DNA from: Actinomycetota bacterium
Lineage (GTDB): Bacteria; Actinomycetota; Thermoleophilia; Gaiellales; Gaiellaceae
Length of the DNA stretch: 6,374 nucleotides
Assembly: GCA_013811645.1 (NCBI GenBank)
Contig: JACCUU010000006.1
Span: 1 to 6,374 of the forward strand
Reading direction: 5' to 3'
How positions within the stretch are numbered: the stretch's first letter is position 1; each line of letters begins with the position of its first letter. The notes under the pieces are model-generated. The model made no database searches and was not told where the DNA came from. It saw nothing but the letters and a program-made list of their open reading frames with translations. The position numbers were made by a program, and so were the translations under genes. Of this stretch, positions 1 to 5,311 are shown piece by piece.

Positions 1-265
1 GGCGGCGGGAGACAGGTCGGATTCAAGGCAAGACCGATTCCGCCAGCATGGTTGTGGGTCATCCCGCCGCCACCTCGCACTCTCAGCCGCCCGTCGGACA
101 GAGACGGCTAGCAGGCGACGCTACACAACATGCTTGAGCCAATCGTCACTTGATCCGGCCGCTCTTCCCCGATGTGGTGGGATCCCGTCTCGGTTCTGCG
201 TCCGGTCTGATCGACTCCTCGCGCACGGTCACTCGCGGGCAGGTCGACTCGCTACGGTGGCTCGC
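1..265. other. Upstream region, no gene supported
   Basis: No convincing gene is seen here. The frame of the downstream hydrolase stays open leftwards to the window edge, with a TTG at 134, but the translated stretch is Arg/Ser/Pro-rich and has no domain character. It would also place a clear signal peptide 44 residues inside the protein, so I treat it as non-coding. On the minus strand an ATG at 62-60 opens about 20 codons to the window edge, with a GAGG at 76-73. It could be the start of a divergent gene lying mostly outside the window, but there is too little to support a call. No convincing promoter or hairpin terminator was found. Confidence 0.4.
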
Positions 266-880
266 ATGAGCCGCGGAGTCTCGCTGCCCTCTCTCATGGC
301 GATAGGCGTTCTCGCCGCGGCTCTTGCCATCCCGGCGAGCGCGAACACGAAGCCGATCCGGGTGACCGTCGTCGGCGATTCGGTGGCCGCCTCCCTGCAC
401 CAGGTCCCGAGTGCGCAGACGGCTCTGCGGAAAGGCCTCGAGGTGCGCCTCGACCTCGAGGTCTGCCGCCGGCTGGTGCAACCGAGCTGCGCTTTCAAGG
501 GCGCGACGCCGTCGACTGCCCTGCAGGCCGTTCGAGCTTCGGGACGATCGCTCGGTCGCGTGCTCGTGGTCGACGTCGGCTACAACGAGGAGCCGCAAGG
601 CTACGGTGCCGGAATAGACCAGGTCATGCATGCCGCGCTCGCCCAAGGAGTCAGGGGTGTCGTGTGGGTGACGTTGCGCGAACGACACGGCAGCTACCGG
701 CGGACGAACATCGCGATCATGGCGGCGGCGACGCGGTGGCCACAGATGCTCGTCGCCGACTGGAACGTCTACAGCGCGGGCAAGCCGTGGTTCCGTGACG
801 ACGGGGTGCACATGGGCGCCACCGGCGCGACCGCGTTCGCGGCCTTCCTACGACCGCACATCTTCCGAGCGGCTTCCTGA
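266..880 (+). CDS. Secreted SGNH/GDSL-type hydrolase, 204 aa
   Basis: This is a small exported protein of the SGNH hydrolase fold, the esterase/lipase/acyltransferase superfamily. The ATG at 266 is chosen because it gives a textbook signal peptide: a short Arg-containing N-terminus, a hydrophobic core at residues 9-22, and an Ala-Ser-Ala cleavage site near 24-26. Block I is GDSV (37-40) with Ser39 as likely nucleophile. Block III is G-Y-N-E (105-108), where Asn107 fits the oxyanion role. Block V is D179-G-V-H182, giving the Asp/His of the triad. Two cysteines (67 and 75) could form a disulfide after export. At about 175 mature residues it is compact for the family. No lipobox, anchor or sorting signal is seen, so it is probably released or periplasm-like. 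The substrate cannot be read from sequence. Its last 33 bases overlap the 3' end of the convergent ogt gene. The fold call is firm; the enzyme activity is inferred. Confidence 0.8.
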   Translation: MSRGVSLPSLMAIGVLAAALAIPASANTKPIRVTVVGDSVAASLHQVPSAQTALRKGLEVRLDLEVCRRLVQPSCAFKGATPSTALQAVRASGRSLGRVLVVDVGYNEEPQGYGAGIDQVMHAALAQGVRGVVWVTLRERHGSYRRTNIAIMAAATRWPQMLVADWNVYSAGKPWFRDDGVHMGATGATAFAAFLRPHIFRAAS

Positions 881-1381
881 CGTGCCTGGCGTTCGGCTCA
901 GAGACCGCGCTGCCTCGAGCGAGAGCAGAAACTGCTTCCGCTCGAGGCCACCGCCGTAACCGACGAGCGTGCCGTCTGCCCCGACGAGCCGGTGACAAGG
1001 GACGATCACCGAGATGGGATTGCTTCCGTTCGCATGCCCGACCGCGCGAGCGGCCTCAGTCCGGCCGATCCCACCTGCGAGCTCGCCGTAGCTGAGCGTC
1101 TCGCCGTAGGGCACCTCGCGCAGCGCGTTCCAAACGCGGAGCTGGAACTGTGTGCCCTGCAACCGGACCGGCACGTCGAAGCCAAAGCGACGGCCGGCGA
1201 GGTAGGCCCGCAACTGCTCGATCACGTCGCCGAACGGCTCGTCGAAACGCGTCCACCCAGGTTCGACCCGCACCGCTTTTCGGCCGTCCTGCATGTGCAG
1301 GCCATGAAGGGTGCGGCCGTCGCCGAGCAGCAACAACTCGCCGATCGAGCTGTCGATCGTCGTGTACACCAGCGTGGTCAC
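848..1381 (-). CDS. ogt: Methylated-DNA--protein-cysteine S-methyltransferase
   Basis: This is a cytoplasmic suicide repair enzyme that transfers the alkyl group from O6-alkylguanine (and O4-alkylthymine) in DNA to its own cysteine. The 177-residue protein has the single-domain Ogt layout: an N-terminal ribonuclease-H-like domain (about 1-75) and a C-terminal helix-turn-helix domain (about 78-160). The active site is P-C-H-R at 128-131 with Cys129. Counterparts of human MGMT residues keep a constant offset of 16: Tyr98 (Y114), Arg112 the arginine finger (R128), Asn121 in NPI (N137), His130 (H146) and Glu156 (E172). All catalytic and base-flipping residues are therefore present. No Ada-type N-terminal zinc domain is attached. 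The GTG at 1381 is preferred because it overlaps the TGA of the NIPSNAP gene as GTGA, implying translational coupling, and because homology starts there. About 18 C-terminal residues beyond the fold are Ser/Arg-rich. Its 3' end overlaps the convergent hydrolase gene by 33 bases. Confidence 0.93.
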   Translation of the reverse strand: MTTLVYTTIDSSIGELLLLGDGRTLHGLHMQDGRKAVRVEPGWTRFDEPFGDVIEQLRAYLAGRRFGFDVPVRLQGTQFQLRVWNALREVPYGETLSYGELAGGIGRTEAARAVGHANGSNPISVIVPCHRLVGADGTLVGYGGGLERKQFLLSLEAARSLSRTPGTSGSRSEDVRS

Positions 1382-1731
1382 GAGTCTGATCTCAGCGACC
1401 GGGCGAGCGTCCGCACCGCGTCGGCGCTCGAGCGCAGGACGACCGTGTGGTACGTCTCGATCAGCTCGAGGATCCCCTCGCGCGGTCCGGATCGCCACTC
1501 GTCGCCTTCATAGAACGCGTTTTCTTGCGCCTCCCGCTCGCCGAGCGAGGAGAACGAGCGCAGGAGGACGTAGTGCTCCGCGTCTTCGATGGAGGGGCCT
1601 TGCGCTACTACGTCGATCCCGTGACGAGCGAGCATCGGCGCGGCAGCGGTCATGCGGCGTCCGAACTCATCGCGCTCGCCGGGGCGGATGCGATAAGTCC
1701 GTATCTCGAGCACGCGTTCGTTCGGCAACAC
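1378..1731 (-). CDS. NIPSNAP family protein
   Basis: This is a small cytoplasmic protein with one NIPSNAP domain, a dimeric alpha-beta barrel (ferredoxin-like) fold. It begins with the family hallmark V-L-E-I-R-T-Y-R-I-R-P-G, continues through a central strand ending H-Y-V-L-L-R-S-F, and ends in the strand T-Y-H-T-V-V-L. Bacterial NIPSNAP proteins have no settled biochemical role; relatives resemble stress-responsive dimeric A/B barrels and monooxygenase-like folds. I chose the GTG at 1731 (117 aa) because an AGGG lies 6 bases upstream and the domain starts within seven residues of it. The frame is open to an ATG at 1797 (139 aa), but those extra 22 codons are AT-rich, lack a Shine-Dalgarno sequence and look like promoter DNA; GTG at 1713 is a third option. 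It is first in a two-gene unit with ogt, sharing a 4-base overlap. That pairing is suggestive, but a shared function in alkylation stress is only a guess. Confidence 0.82.
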   Translation of the reverse strand: MLPNERVLEIRTYRIRPGERDEFGRRMTAAAPMLARHGIDVVAQGPSIEDAEHYVLLRSFSSLGEREAQENAFYEGDEWRSGPREGILELIETYHTVVLRSSADAVRTLARSLRSDS

Positions 1732-1814
1732 TTCGCACCCTATCGTCTGTGCCGATGTCACTTCATATTTGATAGTCGCTTTACTTTGCATACTCATGGG
1801 TCTAGGATGACGCG
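1732..1814. promoter_or_regulatory. AT-rich divergent intergenic region
   Basis: This gap separates the starts of the leftward NIPSNAP-ogt pair and the rightward sulfurtransferase. Its middle part (about 1760-1797) is markedly richer in A and T than the rest of the window, as expected for divergent promoters. Rightward, TTGATA at 1769-1774 resembles a -35 box, but the best -10 candidates (CATACT at 1789, TACTCA at 1791) match poorly or sit at 14-16 bases. Leftward, TATGAA at 1767-1762 is a possible -10 without a good -35. I cannot fix either promoter, and no clear operator palindrome is visible. Confidence 0.4.
1804..1807 (+). promoter_or_regulatory. Ribosome binding site of sulfurtransferase gene
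   Basis: AGGA lies 7 bases before the ATG at 1815. This supports that start for the sulfurtransferase and excludes upstream alternatives. Confidence 0.6.
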
Positions 1815-3131
1815 ATGGCGACGCCCCACTCGGTCATCTCCAGCGGGGAGCTGCGGAGTCGACTCGTCGACCCTGACCTGACGATCGTCGACGTCCGGGC
1901 ACTGCCCGCGTACAACGGCTGGCAACTGAAGGGTGAGTCCCGTGGTGGCCACATCCCCGGAGCCGTCTCCTTTCCCGCCGCCTGGCTGGAGAGCGTCGAC
2001 GACGCCGAGGTCGAGCGACTGCTCGACGAGAAGAACATCGTCCCCGGGCGCGAGGTCGTTCTCTCCGGATACGAGGCCGACGACCTCGTGGTGTTCCGCA
2101 GCAAGCTGGCCGACCTCGGCCACACCGGCGTTCGAGCACACGAGCACGGATGGCTCGAGTGGGCGGCCGACACGTCGCTTCCCGCCGAGCGTCTACCGAA
2201 CTACGACCGGCTCGTCCATCCCGATTGGCTCTCGCAGCTCCTCGCGGGTCGTCGGCCGGAAGCCGCGCCGGCAGGGCGATTCTTGCTCTTCCACGCCAAT
2301 TTCGGGGTTCCCGAGGAGTACGAGGAGAACCACCTTCCCGGGGCTCTCTATCTGGACACGAACCAGGTCGAGAACCCGGTGGGCTGGAACCGCCGCTCGC
2401 CGACCGAGCTCGACGCCGCGCTGCGCGGGCTCGGGATCACGCATGACACGACGGTCGTCCTCTACGGACGGGACACCGAGGGAAATGCGGACGAGAAGTG
2501 GCCCGGCCGGCGCGCAGGACAGATCTCGGCCTGTCGTGCCGCTTTGATCCTGCACTACTGCGGCGTCCGCGACGTGCGCGTGCTCGACGGTGGCTACGAC
2601 GCCTGGGTCCGATCCGGAAACCCGCTGGAGACGACGCGTCGCGAGCCGGTTGCGGTCTCGTCGTTCGGCGTTCCGATCCCACAGCACCCGGAGGTGATCG
2701 TCGACATCGAGGAGGCCAAGCAGATCCTCTCCGACCCCGACGATGCCGCCCTCGTCAGCGTACGGAGCTGGAACGAGCACATCGGGAAGGTCAGTGGCTA
2801 CAACTACATCCGCCCGGCGGGCCGCATCGCAGGCGACGTCTGGGGAAACTGCGGCTCGGACGCGTACCACATGCAGCACTACCGAAACGTGGACAACACC
2901 ATGCGCGCGTACCCGGAGATCGCAGCGAACTGGGAGGAGGCGGGAATCACCCCCGACAAGTGGGTCGCCTTCTACTGCGGGACTGGCTGGCGGGCGAGCG
3001 AGACCTGGTTCTACGCCTACCTCATGGGCTGGCAGCGGATCGCCGTCTACGACGGTGGCTGGCACGAGTGGAGCCAGGACCGGGTGAACCCGATCGAGGT
3101 CGGAGAGCCTCGGAACGAACGAGTGGCTTAG
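1815..3131 (+). CDS. ynjE: YnjE-like three-domain rhodanese sulfurtransferase
   Basis: This 438-residue protein has three consecutive rhodanese domains, at about 5-125, 132-272 and 292-428. Such enzymes carry sulfane sulfur as a cysteine persulfide and pass it from a donor such as thiosulfate or mercaptopyruvate to an acceptor. Only domain 3 has a catalytic loop, C388-G-T-G-W-R393, followed by A-S-E-T, M-G-W and Y-D-G-G-W-x-E-W-S. These match E. coli YnjE (435 residues, active loop CGTGWR) closely. The equivalent loops of domains 1 (V-V-L-S-G-Y, 82-86) and 2 (V-V-L-Y-G-R, 214-219) lack cysteine, so these domains are probably structural, as in YnjE. E. coli YnjE is exported, but here the N-terminus is polar with no signal peptide, suggesting a cytoplasmic enzyme. 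The ATG is supported by an AGGA 7 bases upstream. It appears to be a single-gene unit, and its physiological donor and acceptor are unknown. Confidence 0.9.
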   Translation: MATPHSVISSGELRSRLVDPDLTIVDVRALPAYNGWQLKGESRGGHIPGAVSFPAAWLESVDDAEVERLLDEKNIVPGREVVLSGYEADDLVVFRSKLADLGHTGVRAHEHGWLEWAADTSLPAERLPNYDRLVHPDWLSQLLAGRRPEAAPAGRFLLFHANFGVPEEYEENHLPGALYLDTNQVENPVGWNRRSPTELDAALRGLGITHDTTVVLYGRDTEGNADEKWPGRRAGQISACRAALILHYCGVRDVRVLDGGYDAWVRSGNPLETTRREPVAVSSFGVPIPQHPEVIVDIEEAKQILSDPDDAALVSVRSWNEHIGKVSGYNYIRPAGRIAGDVWGNCGSDAYHMQHYRNVDNTMRAYPEIAANWEEAGITPDKWVAFYCGTGWRASETWFYAYLMGWQRIAVYDGGWHEWSQDRVNPIEVGEPRNERVA

Positions 3132-3172
3132 AGTAGAGTCGCCGTTCGGCCTCGCGTCCGGCTACGAGTTCA
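3132..3172. other. Short convergent gap without clear terminator
   Basis: Forty-one bases separate the ends of the sulfurtransferase gene and the leftward three-gene operon. The only foldable element is a tiny GCCG/CGGC repeat at 3141-3150 with a two-base loop and no T-tract on either strand. I see no convincing intrinsic terminator. Confidence 0.4.
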
Positions 3173-4219
3173 TCAGTCCGTTCTCCGCACTCCGAGGATG
3201 AGCTGACTGTCGCCGAACTCGTGCCAGAGGTAACCATGCTCGATTGCCTCCCGGTAGCTGCGAGCGAGCAGCTCCTCGCCGGCGGCTGCACGCAGCAGCT
3301 GGAGGTGCGACGAGTCCGACTCGTGCAAGCCGGTGAGCAGGCCGTCGACCGACCACAGGCCTCGCGCGGGCGTCACGACGAGATTCGTCCAGCCTGCGCC
3401 GGCGACCAGCGAGCCGTCCGGCTGGGCGACGGTCTCCAGAGCGCGAACGACCGTCGTGCCGGTGGCGATCACGCGTCCGCCCCAGGCGTGGACCGCGCTC
3501 ACCAGCCTCGCAGTGTGCTCGGGCACGCGATAGCGCTCGGGGTAGGGGTGCTCGTGACTCTCCGGCGAGGAGACGCCCGTGTGCAGCGTCACGGGGGCGA
3601 CGAGTACGCCCTCGGCGACGAGCCGGGTGATCAACGCGGCGGTGAACGGCCGGCCGGCGCTCGCCATCTCGGCGCTGCCGGGCTCGGTCGCGTACACGTT
3701 CTGGTACGCGGACAACGGCCAGCGGCGAGGCACGTAGCCGTAGCGAATCGGATGCCCGTGCGCGTTCAGATAGGCCTCGAGCGGCTCGAGGAGATCGAGA
3801 CGCGCGACCCAGAGTCGCACGCCCGAGTACGGAGCGAGGATCTGCACGAAGCCACCGTCGGGCAGCGTCAGTCGGTCACCGACGTGGATCAGATCGAACG
3901 GTCGGCCCTCGAACCGGAGCTCCACGATCCAGAAGCGATCGTGATCTCCATCGCTCGCCGGAGTCGAGAGATGCAGCTCGAGCGGTACGCCATCCGCTGT
4001 TGCCGCCGGAAGCGCCGCAGGCACGGTCGCCGATGTATTGACGACGAGCAGGTCGCCGGGCGCGAGATGCCGAGGCAGGTGGGAGAACCGTCGGTGCACG
4101 ACCGAGTTGTCCGCTCGGTCGGTGACGAGCAGTCGGACGCCGTCCCGCGCCAGTCCGCGCGCCTCGGGCGGCTCGCTCGCTTCGAGGCGAACCGCAGGCT
4201 CAATTGCGAGCGTGCTCAC
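3173..4219 (-). CDS. QueA-like S-adenosylmethionine:tRNA ribosyltransferase-isomerase homologue
   Basis: The 348-residue protein is homologous to QueA over its full length. QueA transfers the ribosyl part of S-adenosylmethionine to 7-aminomethyl-7-deazaguanine in tRNA to make epoxyqueuosine. Shared blocks include L-V-V-N-T (58-62), Y-Q-N-V-Y-A-T-E-P-G-S (172-182), V-T-L-H-T-G (210-215), I-A-T-G-T-T-V-V-R-A-L-E-T (251-263), V-D-G-L-L-T (291-296) and F-G-D-S-Q-L-I-L (335-342). Several QueA motifs are changed: P-T-A-G-L-H-F reads A-S-A-G-R-P-F (186-192), H-V-G-A-G-T-F reads H-T-G-V-S-S-P, and N-F-H-L-P-x-S-T-L reads G-L-H-E-S-D-S-S-H-L. It is therefore a divergent branch, perhaps with another substrate, and I withhold the queA symbol. 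No other queuosine gene is present in the window. The GTG start overlaps the TGA of the dehydrogenase gene as GTGA. It is last in the predicted SoxR-controlled operon. Confidence 0.85.
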   Translation of the reverse strand: MSTLAIEPAVRLEASEPPEARGLARDGVRLLVTDRADNSVVHRRFSHLPRHLAPGDLLVVNTSATVPAALPAATADGVPLELHLSTPASDGDHDRFWIVELRFEGRPFDLIHVGDRLTLPDGGFVQILAPYSGVRLWVARLDLLEPLEAYLNAHGHPIRYGYVPRRWPLSAYQNVYATEPGSAEMASAGRPFTAALITRLVAEGVLVAPVTLHTGVSSPESHEHPYPERYRVPEHTARLVSAVHAWGGRVIATGTTVVRALETVAQPDGSLVAGAGWTNLVVTPARGLWSVDGLLTGLHESDSSHLQLLRAAAGEELLARSYREAIEHGYLWHEFGDSQLILGVRRTD

Positions 4220-4893
4220 CTGGTCGAGACCTCGACGAGGTCGTGAGCGCGGTAGAAGCCGCTCGACAAGTCGCCCTCGATCAGCTCGAGCAGGCTCGGC
4301 ACGCTCTCCTCCGGCAGTGGCCGGTCGGAGATGTCCTCGCCAGGGAAGGCGTCCTGCTGCATCTGCGTTCGCATGTCGCCCGGGTCGACGGTGTAGACGC
4401 GTAGCTCCGGATGCTCGGCAGCGAGGACCGCAGTCACCTGCGCGAGCGCCGCCTTCGAGGAGCCGTAGCCACCCCAGCCTTCGTAGGCTTCGATCGCGGC
4501 GTCCGAGCTCACGTTGACGATCCGGGCGCCGTCGCTCAGGTGAGGGAGTGTGAGCTGAACGAGGGCGAGCGGGGCGAGCACGTTGACGTCGTAGACGCGC
4601 CGCAGCTCGCCAAGCGGATACGCGGCGAGCGCGGGCAACGGGCTCGGCCCGAGCGCGCTCGCGTTGTTGACGACGAGATCGATCGGCCCGCCTACGGCTG
4701 CGACCAGCTGTTCGAGGTGCTCTGGATCCGTGACATCCCCCGCGAGCGCGACGACTCCATCGAGCCCTCGGACGGCGTGCTCGAGCGCGCCGCGGTCGCG
4801 AGCGTCGACCGCGAGTTGCCAGCCTCGTTCGGCCAGAGCGCGGGTCAGGGCGAGCCCGAGTCCGCGTGACGCGCCGGTGACGATCCCTTTCAT
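4216..4893 (-). CDS. Short-chain dehydrogenase/reductase (SDR)
   Basis: This 225-residue cytoplasmic NAD(P)-dependent oxidoreductase is of the classical SDR type. It has the glycine-rich nucleotide motif T-G-A-S-R-G-L-G (6-13), the N-N-A-S motif (76-79), the structural Asn104 in D-V-N-V, the catalytic Ser130, and Y143-x-x-x-K147, followed by P-G (171-172). The full Asn-Ser-Tyr-Lys tetrad is present. The Arg after the glycine motif start and the overall shape resemble the short sepiapterin-reductase/carbonyl-reductase-like SDRs, often NADPH users, but cofactor and substrate are not certain. The ATG overlaps the preceding stop as TGATG, with no strong Shine-Dalgarno of its own, implying translation by re-initiation. 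Its end overlaps the QueA-like gene by 4 bases. As the middle gene of an operon behind a SoxR box, it plausibly reduces reactive carbonyls or quinone-like compounds; that role is inference. Confidence 0.9.
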   Translation of the reverse strand: MKGIVTGASRGLGLALTRALAERGWQLAVDARDRGALEHAVRGLDGVVALAGDVTDPEHLEQLVAAVGGPIDLVVNNASALGPSPLPALAAYPLGELRRVYDVNVLAPLALVQLTLPHLSDGARIVNVSSDAAIEAYEGWGGYGSSKAALAQVTAVLAAEHPELRVYTVDPGDMRTQMQQDAFPGEDISDRPLPEESVPSLLELIEGDLSSGFYRAHDLVEVSTR

Positions 4894-5237
4894 CAGGCCG
4901 CAGTCGGTGCGCCGTCGCGTGCGACCACGCGGTCGTAGTTGATCCGCAGCAGCTCGATCACGTCCCGCACATCGTCGTCCGACTCGATCCCGCGAGCGCC
5001 GAAGCCCGGCTTCCCGGGGAAGACCGGGTGGTAGTCGATCCTCCCGGCCGCATGGAGCTCGTGCCAGACGGCCTTTGGGAACCCGATGTGGAGCGCATGG
5101 TCGCCGTGGAGATGTCCGATCTCCTTCCGGTCGACCGTGAACGCAAACTCACCCCGAGAACCGATTCCGGCGTCCACTCCCGGCCACGAGGTCACTTCCT
5201 CGGTGATCTGACTACTCGGCGTACGTGTTTCTCGCAT
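4893..5237 (-). CDS. DUF5519 / luciferase-domain family protein
   Basis: This small cytoplasmic protein of 114 residues resembles the DUF5519 family, called a luciferase domain in some databases although no light-producing activity is implied. Recognisable blocks are V-T-S-W-P-G-V near the start (15-21), E-I-G-H-L-H-G-D-H-A-L-H-I (39-51), F-P-K-A-V-W-H-E-L (53-61) and the C-terminal helix D-D-D-V-R-D-V-I-E-L-L-R-I-N-Y (87-101). Seven histidines (42, 44, 47, 50, 59, 62, 70) make a metal or small-ligand site conceivable, but this is speculation. There are no cysteines, signal peptide or membrane segments. The ATG at 5237 is certain: AGGAG lies 5 bases upstream, and the longer in-frame start at 5288 would fall inside the SoxR operator. 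It is the first gene of the predicted SoxR-controlled operon, and its stop overlaps the SDR start as TGATG. Biochemical function is unknown. Confidence 0.83.
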   Translation of the reverse strand: MRETRTPSSQITEEVTSWPGVDAGIGSRGEFAFTVDRKEIGHLHGDHALHIGFPKAVWHELHAAGRIDYHPVFPGKPGFGARGIESDDDVRDVIELLRINYDRVVARDGAPTAA

Positions 5238-5240
5238 GTC

Positions 5241-5249
5241 ATCTCCTCT
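5241..5249 (-). promoter_or_regulatory. Strong ribosome binding site of DUF5519 gene
   Basis: The minus strand reads AGAGGAGAT, with the AGGAG core 5 bases before the ATG at 5237. It is the best Shine-Dalgarno sequence in the window and fixes the start of the operon's first gene. Confidence 0.8.
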
Positions 5250-5273
5250 ATGTCGAAGCAATTGACTGTGACC

Positions 5274-5304
5274 AATGTACAAGTTCAAGTTAACTTGAAG
5301 TCAA
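5274..5304 (-). promoter_or_regulatory. SoxR-dependent promoter of the leftward operon
   Basis: On the minus strand the -35 box TTGACT (5304-5299) and the -10 box TACATT (5279-5274) are separated by exactly 19 bases (5298-5280). A 19-base spacer is the known signature of promoters activated by MerR-family proteins, which twist overlong spacers into a usable form. The SoxR palindrome fills the spacer, as in E. coli soxS. Transcription would start near 5269-5267, giving a leader of about 30 bases ending in the strong ribosome binding site of the DUF5519 gene. Direction and geometry together make this the control point of DUF5519-SDR-QueA-like. Confidence 0.82.
5283..5300. promoter_or_regulatory. 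SoxR box (operator)
   Basis: The 18 bases read GTTCAAGTTAACTTGAAG, centred between 5291 and 5292, with a perfect 16-base palindrome at 5284-5299. They match the E. coli soxS operator, as I recall it (CCTCAAGTTAACTTGAGG), at 15 of 18 positions, including the whole CAAGTTAACTTGA core. The site lies about 20 bases upstream of soxR, so it may also autoregulate soxR. The hexamer CAAGTT is repeated in tandem at 5280-5291. Confidence 0.88.
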
Positions 5305-5311
5305 GTCGCGT

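Noticed and set aside
1..62. Possible start of a leftward gene at ATG 62-60
   Set aside because: Only about 20 codons are visible, with no recognisable motif; a GAGG 10 bases upstream is not enough support.
134..265. N-terminal extension of the hydrolase from a TTG at 134
   Set aside because: The extra 44 residues lack domain character and would bury a clear signal peptide; ATG 266 places it at the N-terminus.
1769..1797. Rightward promoter TTGATA plus CATACT or TACTCA
   Set aside because: The spacing is 14 or 16 bases and the -10 matches are poor, so I do not call a defined promoter.
2193..3065. Long open frame antisense to the sulfurtransferase gene
   Set aside because: It is a shadow of high-GC codon bias; its product shows no domain, while the sense frame has complete rhodanese motifs.
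3141..3162. Small GC-rich hairpin between the convergent sulfurtransferase and QueA-like genes
   Set aside because: The stem is only four base pairs with a two-base loop, and no T-tract follows on either strand.
3221..4246. Open frame of 341 codons antisense to the QueA-like gene
   Set aside because: The product is Arg/Gln/Ala-rich without domain signals, and the opposite strand encodes a full QueA-type protein with coupled start.
5237..5288. Longer DUF5519 protein starting at 5288
   Set aside because: That start lies inside the SoxR palindrome and upstream of the predicted transcript start; ATG 5237 has a strong ribosome binding site.
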